From positions 1-20,274 of the forward strand of contig CAMDMN010000008.1 of the NCBI GenBank assembly GCA_945901965.1: a stretch of 20,274 nt of DNA, in the 5' to 3' direction. The position numbers and the translations under genes were made by a program. Position 1 is the first letter of the stretch. Every line of letters begins with the position of its first letter. Under the pieces are notes generated by a model that was not told the origin of the DNA, did no database searches, and saw only the letters and a list, made by a program, of their open reading frames with translations. Of this stretch, positions 1 through 7,237 are shown piece after piece. Origin of the DNA: Legionella genomosp. 1 (GTDB lineage Bacteria > Pseudomonadota > Gammaproteobacteria > Legionellales > Legionellaceae).

Positions 1-140
1 ATTTCATTACGAAGATCTTCATCTTTTATATGCATACGACGCCAACGGTTTCGAAGAGCAATTGCAACAGCTCTTTTAGCATCATCTTGGCCAATTATAT
101 GTTTATCTAGCTCTTCCACAATTTCTCGTGGTGTCATCAT
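1..140 (-). CDS. hslU: ATP-dependent protease ATPase subunit HslU (ClpY), N-terminal fragment, cut by window edge
   Basis: HslU is the AAA+ unfoldase that caps the HslV peptidase in the cytoplasm and feeds it unfolded substrates. Reading the minus strand from 140, the first 46 codons give MMTPREIVEELDK, then a HIIGQDDAKRAVAIALRNRWRR stretch, close to the HslU N-terminus of gammaproteobacteria. The Walker A region would lie beyond the window. I chose the ATG at 138-140; the next codon is also ATG, and an in-frame TTG at 147-149 is possible. Only 10 bases separate it from the hslV stop, so the two genes form the usual hslVU operon. No strong ribosome binding site is visible, so translational coupling to hslV is likely (inference). 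Confidence 0.93.
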   Translation of the reverse strand, partial: MMTPREIVEELDKHIIGQDDAKRAVAIALRNRWRRMHIKDEDLRNE

Positions 141-150
141 ACTCGTCAAA

Positions 151-699
151 TTATTCACTATCACTATCCAATTCTTCTATCGTTAAGTTGTGGTTGGTAA
201 AAACGCAAATATCACCAGCTATAGCTAGCCCCTTACGTACAATATCGACTGCAGATAACTTAGTATTTTCAAGTAATGCTCGTGCTGCAGCTTGTGCGTA
301 TGGGCCTCCAGAACCTATGGCCATAATGCCTTGTTCAGGCTCTATAACATCTCCATTTCCTGTAATTATTAATGAAGCTTTACTATCAGCAACAATCAGT
401 AAGGCCTCTAAACGCCGTAACATTCTATCTGTTCGCCAATCTTTAGCTAACTCAACGGCCGCTCTTACTAAATGTCCTTGATGGGTTTCAAGCTTTGATT
501 CAAATCGTTCAAATAAAGTAAAAGCGTCTGCAGTACCTCCAGCAAAACCTGCAATAACTTTATCCTTATATAACCGTCTTACCTTGCGGGCGTTGGCTTT
601 CATTACGGTATTACCCATAGAAACTTGGCCATCACCACCGATAGCTACTTTATTTCCCCGCCTGACTGATAATATAGTCGTACCGCGATATTGCTCCAA
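151..699 (-). CDS. hslV: ATP-dependent protease peptidase subunit HslV (ClpQ)
   Basis: HslV is the proteasome-like threonine peptidase that forms a double hexameric ring with HslU. The 182-residue product carries the family core: TTILSVRR at 7-14, a GGDGQVSMGNTVMK stretch, KVIAGFAGGTADAFTLFERF, a HQGHLVRAAVELAKDWRTDR segment, and GSGGPYAQAAARALL. By family knowledge the nucleophile is the Thr exposed after N-terminal processing, here Thr7, so a six-residue MEQYRG leader must be removed; E. coli HslV has Thr directly after Met. The start is a TTG at 697-699, supported by AGGGG at 706-710 on the minus strand, seven bases upstream. It lies downstream of the Zur-like gene and just before hslU. 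Reverse-strand ORFs here are shadows. Confidence 0.97.
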   Translation of the reverse strand: MEQYRGTTILSVRRGNKVAIGGDGQVSMGNTVMKANARKVRRLYKDKVIAGFAGGTADAFTLFERFESKLETHQGHLVRAAVELAKDWRTDRMLRRLEALLIVADSKASLIITGNGDVIEPEQGIMAIGSGGPYAQAAARALLENTKLSAVDIVRKGLAIAGDICVFTNHNLTIEELDSDSE

Positions 700-771
700 A
701 TCAATCCCCTGAAAACAATCAAAATTTATTTTTATTAAATAAGGGTGAAATTAAAAAAATCAATGGGTGGC

Positions 772-1245
772 TTATAAAATAATCGGATTTTGCTCATGCT
801 CATCCCCAAAGTTGAAATTTTCAACACAAATTTTACAGCTTCCCTTAAGCTCAATAACATCTTGCTTAAGATGAAAATTATTATCACGCGCGATATTTGC
901 CACTAACTCACGCATTTTAGCATCATATATTTCAATTACTTGATGGCAATCATTACAAACCATCAATATTTCTGATGGCAAATGTTTTTCAGGCTCTGAA
1001 CATAAAGTATATGATTGAATAGATTCAATTTTATGTACAACATTAGCATTTAAGAAAAATATTAATGTTCTATATACTGTTGGAGGCGTAGAATTAGGCT
1101 TGGTTTTTAATAAGCTATCTAAGATTTCATATGCTTTTAAAGGTTTATTAGCACACCATAAAATATACAAAACTTCCTTACGTAAAGAAGTAAGTCTTAA
1201 TGGAAAAGTTATAAGATACTCTTTAAATAATCTAGGATAATTCAA
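772..1245 (-). CDS. zur: Fur-family transcriptional regulator, Zur-like (zinc uptake repressor)
   Basis: This is probably a zinc-sensing repressor of the Fur family. Visible features run in family order: the LTSLRKEVLYIL helix, KPLKAYEILDSLL, the recognition-helix signature TPPTVYRTLIFFL, VHKIESIQSYTLC, a CNDC metal-site pair and a closing CKIC pair. These two CxxC pairs form the structural zinc site of the family. The PPTVYRALDFLLEQGFVHKVES-type wording matches E. coli Zur better than Fur. I prefer the TTG start at 1243-1245: AGGT sits seven bases upstream and the codon lies one base after the deoB stop. An ATG at 1273-1275 would add ten residues inside deoB but has no ribosome binding site. 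Zur rather than another Fur paralogue is an inference from similarity. Confidence 0.85.
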   Translation of the reverse strand: MNYPRLFKEYLITFPLRLTSLRKEVLYILWCANKPLKAYEILDSLLKTKPNSTPPTVYRTLIFFLNANVVHKIESIQSYTLCSEPEKHLPSEILMVCNDCHQVIEIYDAKMRELVANIARDNNFHLKQDVIELKGSCKICVENFNFGDEHEQNPIIL

Positions 1246-1246
1246 A

Positions 1247-2479
1247 TTATTTACCTGGTAAAAAAGAAATGCCATGTTTTAATGGACTTATATGAAGATG
1301 TTCAGCAATAGTTTGTCCAATATCTGCAAAAGTATCACGTCTTCCAATAAATTGGCTGGTAAGTGACGGACCAAAAGCCAAAACGGGAACATGCTCACGA
1401 GTATGATCAGAGCCGCTAAATGTTGGATCACAACCATGATCTGCTGAAATTATAACTATATCGTTAGGCCTTAATATATCTAGCAGCTCAGGAATTCTTG
1501 CATCAAATTCTTCTAAGGCATTAGCATAACCGATAACATCGCGTCGATGCCCAAATGATGAATCAAAATCTACAAAATTAGTAAAAACTAAACCACCAGC
1601 GGGTAGCGATTTAAAAGCCTTTAATGTTTTATCAAATAAATCCATATTGCCATCAGCTTTAATATTTTTAGTTATGCCTTTATGAGCAAAAATATCAGCG
1701 GTTTTCCCGATAGCAATTACCTCTCGTCCGGCCTCTTTTAAATGATCTAAAAGTGTAAGTGCGGGTGGTGGCGTTGCATAATCTCGACGATTACTCGTGC
1801 GTTTGAATGTGCCTTTAATACCAAGAAATGGTCTTGCGATAACACGGCCAATTTGATATTTATCTACTAATTTACGTGCTATTTCACAAATTTCATATAA
1901 ACGCTCTAAACCAAAAATTTCCTCATGAGCTGCAATTTGAAAGACAGAGTCAGCTGAAGTATAAACTATTGGCTTTCCAGTCTTAAGATGCTCATCCCCA
2001 AGCTCATCAATTATTGTAGTGCCTGACGCATGTTTTTGCCCTAAAACACCTGGCAATTTAGCAAGCTTTATAAATTCATCAATTAACTCTTTAGGGAAAC
2101 ATGGGGTGGTTTGAGGGAAATACCCCCAATCAAACATTACCGGCACCCCCGCAAGCTCCCAATGTCCACTTGGAGTGTCCTTGCCTAAACTTTGCTCGAC
2201 TGCGTAACCAAAATAAGATTGTGGTTCTTCAAGTAAGGCTAAATCAATAACCTTAACTCCAGAGCTTGCTAATGCGGCATGATATAAACCTAAACGCGCT
2301 AAATTAGGAATATTTAAACTACCCTCGCGCACACCAACTTTATCAGCATGGTGTTCATTGCAGCTTAAAGCTATATGACCAAAAGTATTAGCGCCTTCAT
2401 CACCGTAGCGAGATGCATCAAGGCTTGCACCTATTCCTAAAGAATCCATCAACAAAACACAAACTCGAGCCACATTCAT
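1247..2479 (-). CDS. deoB: Phosphopentomutase DeoB
   Basis: DeoB interconverts ribose-1-phosphate or deoxyribose-1-phosphate with the 5-phosphate, linking nucleoside breakdown to central carbon metabolism. The 410-residue product is full length (E. coli has 407) and aligns throughout: metal-site MDSLGIGA at 11-18, KDTPSGHWE at 100-108 with the family's phosphorylated Thr at 102, TSADSVFQIA at 174-183, DFDSSFGHRRD at 304-314, SADHGCDPT at 345-353 and HTREH at 359-363. These are the alkaline-phosphatase-superfamily metal ligands. The ATG at 2477-2479 has AAGGAT upstream overlapping the transporter stop, and only five bases separate the two genes, so it is cotranscribed with the transporters. 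No nucleoside phosphorylase is present in the window. Confidence 0.97.
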   Translation of the reverse strand: MNVARVCVLLMDSLGIGASLDASRYGDEGANTFGHIALSCNEHHADKVGVREGSLNIPNLARLGLYHAALASSGVKVIDLALLEEPQSYFGYAVEQSLGKDTPSGHWELAGVPVMFDWGYFPQTTPCFPKELIDEFIKLAKLPGVLGQKHASGTTIIDELGDEHLKTGKPIVYTSADSVFQIAAHEEIFGLERLYEICEIARKLVDKYQIGRVIARPFLGIKGTFKRTSNRRDYATPPPALTLLDHLKEAGREVIAIGKTADIFAHKGITKNIKADGNMDLFDKTLKAFKSLPAGGLVFTNFVDFDSSFGHRRDVIGYANALEEFDARIPELLDILRPNDIVIISADHGCDPTFSGSDHTREHVPVLAFGPSLTSQFIGRRDTFADIGQTIAEHLHISPLKHGISFLPGK

Positions 2480-2484
2480 TTAGC

Positions 2485-3768
2485 TTATCCTTGTATTTGT
2501 CGACAATGCGACTCTTTAAGTTTTAATATTACAATTAAAGCCAAGATCAAGCCAAAAGGTAAAATCATCGCCGCAGTCTGATAATCTCCAAGCGAATATA
2601 CAGGCACTCCATCTACCATTTGCATTTCACCATGCATTAGTAAAATATGGCTAAATAAATTTTGATAAACAATATAACCGCCTTGAGTAAGAATTGAGAC
2701 TATGCTAACCGCCATAGCTGTCATTATCGGTGGGCTAGACTCTGCAACTAATGCATAACTAATAACTTGCGCTGCTGTAAAAAAACCTAATAAGAAAAAT
2801 AATGCCGCCATTACGGTTAAAGAAACAGGACAATATAGAATAATTATAAAAATTAATAATGATATAATAACCGCAACTTTCATTGGCAATACACGAAGTC
2901 CAAGTCTATCAGAACACCAGCCAATAAAAGGACCGCCTATTATTGCCCCAAGAAATAACATCGAATTAACAATAGCTGCATCTTCTTTATCAACGCCCAA
3001 ACGTTGCATAATATAAAGAGAGCCCATCATCGCGCCAAAAACTGCGACTGACATATTCATTAAACTGGTATAAAGGGCTGCACGTAAGGTTTGTGAATTT
3101 AAATATGCAAGTTTTGCTAACGCCATTAAATTTACTTTTTGCATTGGATGAGTTTTAACTTCATTTGAAGGTTTATCTTTGATTAAGATAGCCATGAGCA
3201 CTAACATTAAAACACCTAACCAACCAACTAACTGCAATGAATCCCGCCACCCAATTTGTAAAACCAACTTTGTCAAAGGATATTGTGCAAGCATCCCGCC
3301 GCTCATAGCCATCGTAACGATGGCCCCAGTTACTAAAGCCATTCTTTTAGGTGGGAACCACCGTGAAGCAATACGTATTGGGCCTAGAAAACAAAATGCT
3401 GAGCCAATGCCTGTGATAAAGCGGCAAAATAATGCTAAGTAAAATGACTCGGCATAAGCTAAAACAAAGGTACTTAATACACAAAAAAACATAGCTGCAA
3501 GCATTGTTTTCTTAGTTGAAAATCTATCCAGCATAAAACCTGCAAGAAAAAGAAAAATTACATTTGATAAATAATAGATACTCGACAAATAAGTCATTTT
3601 GTCAGCTTTAATATGAAAGTCGCGCATAATATTATCAGCAATGGATGCGAACATATTACCTTGAATAAATTCATAAAAGAAAAATAATGATGCTGCAAAA
3701 CAAACAACCCAAGGTAAAAATCGTGATTTTTCCATATTCAATTCTCTAGATTCCTCAATAACATGCAT
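2485..3768 (-). CDS. MFS transporter, Legionella Pht-like family (possible nucleoside or amino acid uptake)
   Basis: A 427-residue inner-membrane major facilitator with about 12 predicted hydrophobic helices. Helix 1 contains SLFFFYEFIQ. The loop between helices 2 and 3 holds the MFS motif GFMLDRFSTKK, echoed in the second half by GWCSDRLGLR. The FFFYEF helix recalls the Legionella Pht transporters, whose members import threonine (PhtA) or support pyrimidine/thymidine salvage (PhtC, PhtD); that comparison is from memory, not a search. Lying five bases upstream of deoB, it may import nucleosides (inference). The start at 3768 has TTAGG six bases upstream; Met12, preceded by AGAG, is an alternative and would give a more typical short cytoplasmic tail. 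The substrate cannot be read from the sequence. Confidence 0.85.
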   Translation of the reverse strand: MHVIEESRELNMEKSRFLPWVVCFAASLFFFYEFIQGNMFASIADNIMRDFHIKADKMTYLSSIYYLSNVIFLFLAGFMLDRFSTKKTMLAAMFFCVLSTFVLAYAESFYLALFCRFITGIGSAFCFLGPIRIASRWFPPKRMALVTGAIVTMAMSGGMLAQYPLTKLVLQIGWRDSLQLVGWLGVLMLVLMAILIKDKPSNEVKTHPMQKVNLMALAKLAYLNSQTLRAALYTSLMNMSVAVFGAMMGSLYIMQRLGVDKEDAAIVNSMLFLGAIIGGPFIGWCSDRLGLRVLPMKVAVIISLLIFIIILYCPVSLTVMAALFFLLGFFTAAQVISYALVAESSPPIMTAMAVSIVSILTQGGYIVYQNLFSHILLMHGEMQMVDGVPVYSLGDYQTAAMILPFGLILALIVILKLKESHCRQIQG

Positions 3769-3779
3769 AGCCTAATCAA

Positions 3780-3957
3780 ATAGGTTGGCCGTGGCCCAAT
3801 GGCATTAGCCTAAGCTAATTTTCCGTCTTTGCGAGCGTTAACGAAGCAATCTAGTAGCCTTAAACGACACTGGATTGCTTCGCTAACGCTCGCAAAGACG
3901 TATTTCTGTACCTGTAATTGCTTAAGGTAGTGCCATTGGGCCACCGCCCAACTTACT
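3780..3957. repeat. Nested palindromic element (MITE/REP-like) between the two MFS genes
   Basis: An inner inverted repeat has 31-base arms at 3824-3854 and 3870-3900 (29 of 31 matching) around a 15-base loop. It is enclosed by an outer inverted repeat with perfect 14-base arms, 3791-3804 and 3931-3944 (gtggcccaatggca and its complement). Pairing is near-continuous between them, and looser complementarity extends to about 3780 and 3957. The whole region can fold into one long hairpin. The inner arm (cgtctttgcgagcg... gaagcaatc) looks like a type of intergenic repeat seen in several proteobacteria. The element reaches within a base or two of the stop codon of the upstream transporter gene. Confidence 0.8.
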
Positions 3958-5221
3958 AATTACGTTTACAGTTAGTTTCTTTCGTAAATAAAATAGCGAT
4001 TAATGCAGCGGCTGCAGCTATAGGAAACATCCACATAGCAAATTTAAAATCAGCAACGCCATATTGGTTTACAGCACTTCCTGCATGAAGTTGCATAAGC
4101 CACCCAAATAATACTTGGCCCACAGCGCCGCCACCCATAATAATTACTGAAGCGATCGCGGTAGAAGCACCAATATTGCTCGGGCAATTAGATTCTGCGA
4201 TTAAAGGGTAAGTAATTACTTGGGTGCTAGTTATAAACCCTAACATAAAAAATATAATGCTTAATGCATTAACTGATAATTTTATATCAATTAATAATGG
4301 TATAAGTACAATTAAAGTTGCAATAGCGCCAGCGATCATCAATGGCTTACGATGGCCAGATTTATCAGAAAGCCAACCAACCAATGGGCAACCGATAATG
4401 CTGCCGATAAAAATCAAACTAACCACATTGCTTGCAGCTATTTGTGATAATTGATGAACCACTTGCAAATAACTAGCGCCCCACAAAGCACAAATCACAA
4501 GGATAGGTAAATTAAGACAGGAGGTATAAAAACCAGAAAGCCAATTTTGTGGATTTACTATAGCTTTAGTAAAACTAGGTGTCGCATGTGGTTTTGTTGT
4601 ATGACTTTGCTTATCTTCCGGACTATCCTTAACAAAAATATAGATCCACAGAAAAATAAAAGCCCCTATTGCTCCATCAATTAACAAAGCATTACGCCAG
4701 CCATAGTTATTATTAAGATAAGCAAGTGGTGTATGAGCCATCATCCCGCCAAGAAAGGCCATGGTAATGACAGATCCGATAACTAAAGCTTGACGCCTCG
4801 GCATAAACCAGCGAGATACTAATACTACGCAACATAGAAAACAAAAGGCATTACCAACACCAACTATAGAATGAAAAACTGATGCCCAGAAAAATGAGGT
4901 TGTTAATGCAAAACATACAGTACCAATAACGCAAATAAGCATTGTTATAAGGGTTACGAGGCGCGCTGAAAATCTATCAAGAATAAGACCCGCAGGGATT
5001 AGAAAAATTAAATCACCCCACAAATAAGTGCTCGACATCCAGCTTAATTCTGTCGCATCGATTTTAAACTCATCACGCAAAGACTGATTAATTACATCAA
5101 ATAAATTAAGTTGAAAAAATTCATAGAAAAAAAATAAACCCGCAGAAAGACACACCACCCAAGCAGTTAGGTTGGAGCGTGAAACTTCGGCTCTTGAATC
5201 GGCTGTTAAAGATCCAGACAT
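3956..5221 (-). CDS. MFS transporter, Legionella Pht-like family (second paralogue)
   Basis: A 421-residue major facilitator paralogous to the neighbouring one: both share LFFFYEF in helix 1, an LDRFS loop after helix 2, a SRWF.P.R segment, and a loop of the GWLSDKSGHRK type in the second half. Roughly 12 hydrophobic helices are visible. I chose the ATG at 5219-5221 because TAGGAG lies five bases upstream; the TTG at 5237-5239 that would add six residues overlaps that region and has no binding site of its own. An extended -10 candidate lies upstream at about 5289-5297. It is probably the first gene of the minus-strand group with deoB. Pht-type nucleoside or amino acid import is inferred; the substrate is unknown. 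Confidence 0.85.
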   Translation of the reverse strand: MSGSLTADSRAEVSRSNLTAWVVCLSAGLFFFYEFFQLNLFDVINQSLRDEFKIDATELSWMSSTYLWGDLIFLIPAGLILDRFSARLVTLITMLICVIGTVCFALTTSFFWASVFHSIVGVGNAFCFLCCVVLVSRWFMPRRQALVIGSVITMAFLGGMMAHTPLAYLNNNYGWRNALLIDGAIGAFIFLWIYIFVKDSPEDKQSHTTKPHATPSFTKAIVNPQNWLSGFYTSCLNLPILVICALWGASYLQVVHQLSQIAASNVVSLIFIGSIIGCPLVGWLSDKSGHRKPLMIAGAIATLIVLIPLLIDIKLSVNALSIIFFMLGFITSTQVITYPLIAESNCPSNIGASTAIASVIIMGGGAVGQVLFGWLMQLHAGSAVNQYGVADFKFAMWMFPIAAAAALIAILFTKETNCKRN

Positions 5222-5288
5222 CTTAACTCCTATTCTCAATCAGAATGAGCAAAACAAAAATTTTCTGCCCTCTATTTGTGACGGCCGG

Positions 5289-5297
5289 AGTATAACA
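5289..5297 (-). promoter_or_regulatory. Extended -10 promoter candidate for the leftward transporter genes
   Basis: On the minus strand the sequence reads TGTTATACT: a TGn extension followed by TATACT, five of six matching the sigma-70 -10 consensus. No good -35 hexamer lies at the proper distance, which is tolerated for extended -10 promoters. It would give a leader of about 60 bases before the ATG at 5221. Confidence 0.4.
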
Positions 5298-5346
5298 AAA
5301 ATAAATTTTATATGGTATGTTTGTTGAACAATATTTTAATATTTTT

Positions 5347-5374
5347 GTAAGTTGGACCGAACGGACCAACTTAC
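5347..5374. repeat. 28-base palindrome in the divergent intergenic region
   Basis: Arms gtaagttggaccg and cggaccaacttac surround a two-base centre, with one mismatch in 13 pairs. No run of T follows on either strand, so it is not a normal intrinsic terminator. Its position between divergent promoters allows an operator role, but it could equally be a small dispersed repeat. Confidence 0.55.
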
Positions 5375-5481
5375 AATTTATGCAATAGCTATATTAAACT
5401 AGACATAAAATGACAAACCTAAATTAATTGTACTAATGTCAGGCGATGTTGATGGAAATATAATATTTAGATCATTTCCTT

Positions 5482-5490
5482 TGATATAAT
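5482..5490 (+). promoter_or_regulatory. Extended -10 promoter candidate for the glutamate-synthase-like gene
   Basis: The sequence TGATATAAT is a perfect -10 hexamer with the TGn extension, 34 bases before the ATG at 5525. The -35 region at 5462-5467 (aatatt) is poor, as expected for the extended -10 class. AAGGA at 5513-5517 then serves as the ribosome binding site. Confidence 0.5.
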
Positions 5491-5524
5491 TATATTTAGC
5501 AAACAAACTAACAAGGATAATGTT

Positions 5525-7096
5525 ATGCGTCGGCAATGGTATTTAGCGTTTGGGATAGTTTTATTTGCATTTTATTTATTCCTAATGATGTTTGATGTTG
5601 TAGAATGGTTTTTAATTTTCTTATCACCTATTATTGTTTTATGGATCTATGATTTATTACAAAGAAAACATGCGGTGTTACGTAACTTCCCTGTTCTTGG
5701 CCATTTTCGCTTTATTATGGAATTTATTCGGCCGGAAATTCAACAATATTTTATTGCCAATGATTTAGAAGAACATCCATATAACCGTGAAACTCGCTCT
5801 ATAATATATCAGCGCTCTAAAAATGTCCGTGACACGGTACCATTTGGAACCGATCGTGATATTTTACAAATAGGCTATACTTGGGTGCTTCATTCCCTTG
5901 ATCCAAAACAAGTATCAGAAGTTGAGCCACGCATAACCATTGGTGGGCCTGATTGTTTAAAGCCTTATAATGCATCTCGTCTTAATATTTCAGGCATGAG
6001 CTTTGGCTCATTATCAGCCAATGCACTTATGGCACTAAATAAAGGAGCGATGCATGGCAACTTTGCACAGAACACTGGAGAAGGCGGGATTAGTCCATAC
6101 CATTTACAAGGTGGCGATATTGTTTTTCAAATAGGTACTGCCTATTTTGGCTGTCGCGATGATCAAGGCCATTTTGATGAAAATGAATTTGCTGTGGAAT
6201 CAAATAGACCACAAGTGAAAATGATTGAAATTAAATTATCACAAGGCGCCAAACCTTCACATGGGGGAATTTTACCAGCAGCTAAATTAACTAAAGAAAT
6301 TGCGAAGGTAAGAAAGGTTAAAATGGGGCAAGATGTTATATCGCCAGCAGCACATTCTGCATTTAACTCACCTTTAGGGCTTATGCAATTTATAAAAAAA
6401 TTACGTGATTTATCAGGTGGTAAGCCCATAGGCTTTAAACTCTGCATAGGACGTAAAGATGAGTTTTTAGGAATATGCAAAGCTATGCTTGAATCAAATA
6501 TATTGCCTGATTTTATCACCGTCGATGGAGCTGAAGGTGGAACGGGAGCCGCCCCTTTAGAATTTACGAATCATGTAGGTGAGCCACTAGAAGCAGGTTT
6601 AGTCTTTGTTCATAATGCCTTAGTTGGCATAAACCTTCGCGACAAAATTCGTATTATTTGTAGTGGAAAAATTGCTACAGGATTTGATATGGTTGAAAAA
6701 ATATCTCTTGGTGCTGATATTTGTAATTCAGCACGTGGCATGATGATGTCTATAGGTTGCGTTCAGTCAAAACAATGTAATGCCAATACCTGTCCTACAG
6801 GAGTTGCCACCCAATCTAAACGTTTACAATACGGCCTAGTTGTTGAAGAAAAACAATTTCACGCATTTAATTTTCATAAAAATACTATACACAGTTTTTG
6901 TGAAATAGTTGGGGCAATGGGGCTTACCAATCCAAGTCAACTTCATCCTAACTTTATAATGCGACGAGTTAGTTCTGAACATGCAAAACCATTTAGTGAA
7001 ATTCACCAATATTTAGAGCCTGGTCAATTATTGGGAAAAAACGTCCCCGAATTATTTAAAAAAAATTGGGAAATAGCAAATACTGGAAGATTTTAA
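5525..7096 (+). CDS. FMN-binding glutamate synthase family protein, membrane anchored
   Basis: The 523-residue protein carries the FMN-binding central/synthase domain of glutamate synthase (GltB type) without the N-terminal glutamine amidotransferase domain. Two hydrophobic segments at about 5-22 and 26-43 anchor it in the membrane. Domain landmarks are NISGMSFGSLS at 154-164, QNTGEGGIS at 182-190, GQDVISPAAHSAFNSP at 268-283, and VDGAEGGTGAAPLEF at 333-347. The cluster ligands Cys412, Cys418 and Cys423 keep the C-x5-C-x4-C spacing of the 3Fe-4S site. By family knowledge such stand-alone proteins bind FMN and a cluster, but their physiological substrate is often untested; ammonia-dependent glutamate synthesis is possible, not shown. 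AAGGA lies seven bases before the ATG. The gene ends just before a palindrome. Confidence 0.88.
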   Translation: MRRQWYLAFGIVLFAFYLFLMMFDVVEWFLIFLSPIIVLWIYDLLQRKHAVLRNFPVLGHFRFIMEFIRPEIQQYFIANDLEEHPYNRETRSIIYQRSKNVRDTVPFGTDRDILQIGYTWVLHSLDPKQVSEVEPRITIGGPDCLKPYNASRLNISGMSFGSLSANALMALNKGAMHGNFAQNTGEGGISPYHLQGGDIVFQIGTAYFGCRDDQGHFDENEFAVESNRPQVKMIEIKLSQGAKPSHGGILPAAKLTKEIAKVRKVKMGQDVISPAAHSAFNSPLGLMQFIKKLRDLSGGKPIGFKLCIGRKDEFLGICKAMLESNILPDFITVDGAEGGTGAAPLEFTNHVGEPLEAGLVFVHNALVGINLRDKIRIICSGKIATGFDMVEKISLGADICNSARGMMMSIGCVQSKQCNANTCPTGVATQSKRLQYGLVVEEKQFHAFNFHKNTIHSFCEIVGAMGLTNPSQLHPNFIMRRVSSEHAKPFSEIHQYLEPGQLLGKNVPELFKKNWEIANTGRF

Positions 7097-7108
7097 GCAA
7101 AAAATTAG

Positions 7109-7211
7109 AGATCGTAGCCTTGATGCAGCGAAGCGTAATCAAGGTTTTTATTTAGATATAACACAGAAAACCTTGATTAAGCTTCGCTGCATCAAGGCTA
7201 CGTATATTGTA
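7109..7211. repeat. Palindromic element with 36-bp arms between the glutamate-synthase-like gene and acs (copy 1)
   Basis: Arms at 7113-7148 and 7167-7202 match in 35 of 36 positions around an 18-base loop. The arm starts cgtagccttgatgcagcg and ends caaggtttt. A second copy starts at 20172. Imperfect direct repeats flank it at 7088-7108 and 7212-7232, sharing an exact agattttaag, and the first spans the stop codon of the preceding gene. In RNA it would form a very stable hairpin that could end or slow transcription. Confidence 0.85.
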
Positions 7212-7237
7212 AGATTTTAAGAAAAGGATTAGTTTTA

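Larger units (their letters stand above)
5222..5524. other. Divergent intergenic region between MFS and glutamate-synthase-like genes
   Basis: This 303-base stretch has no convincing ORF. It separates the leftward transporter group from the rightward gene set and holds promoter candidates for both directions, listed separately, together with the 28-base palindrome at 5347-5374. I see no Zur-type or other recognised operator and no RNA gene. Confidence 0.8.

Noticed and set aside
128..481. 117-codon plus-strand ORF opposite hslV
   Set aside because: Lies wholly opposite the conserved HslV coding sequence and has no recognisable content; shadow ORF.
7109..7211. CRISPR repeat unit
   Set aside because: It is a single inverted repeat with no direct repeat-spacer series and no cas genes nearby.
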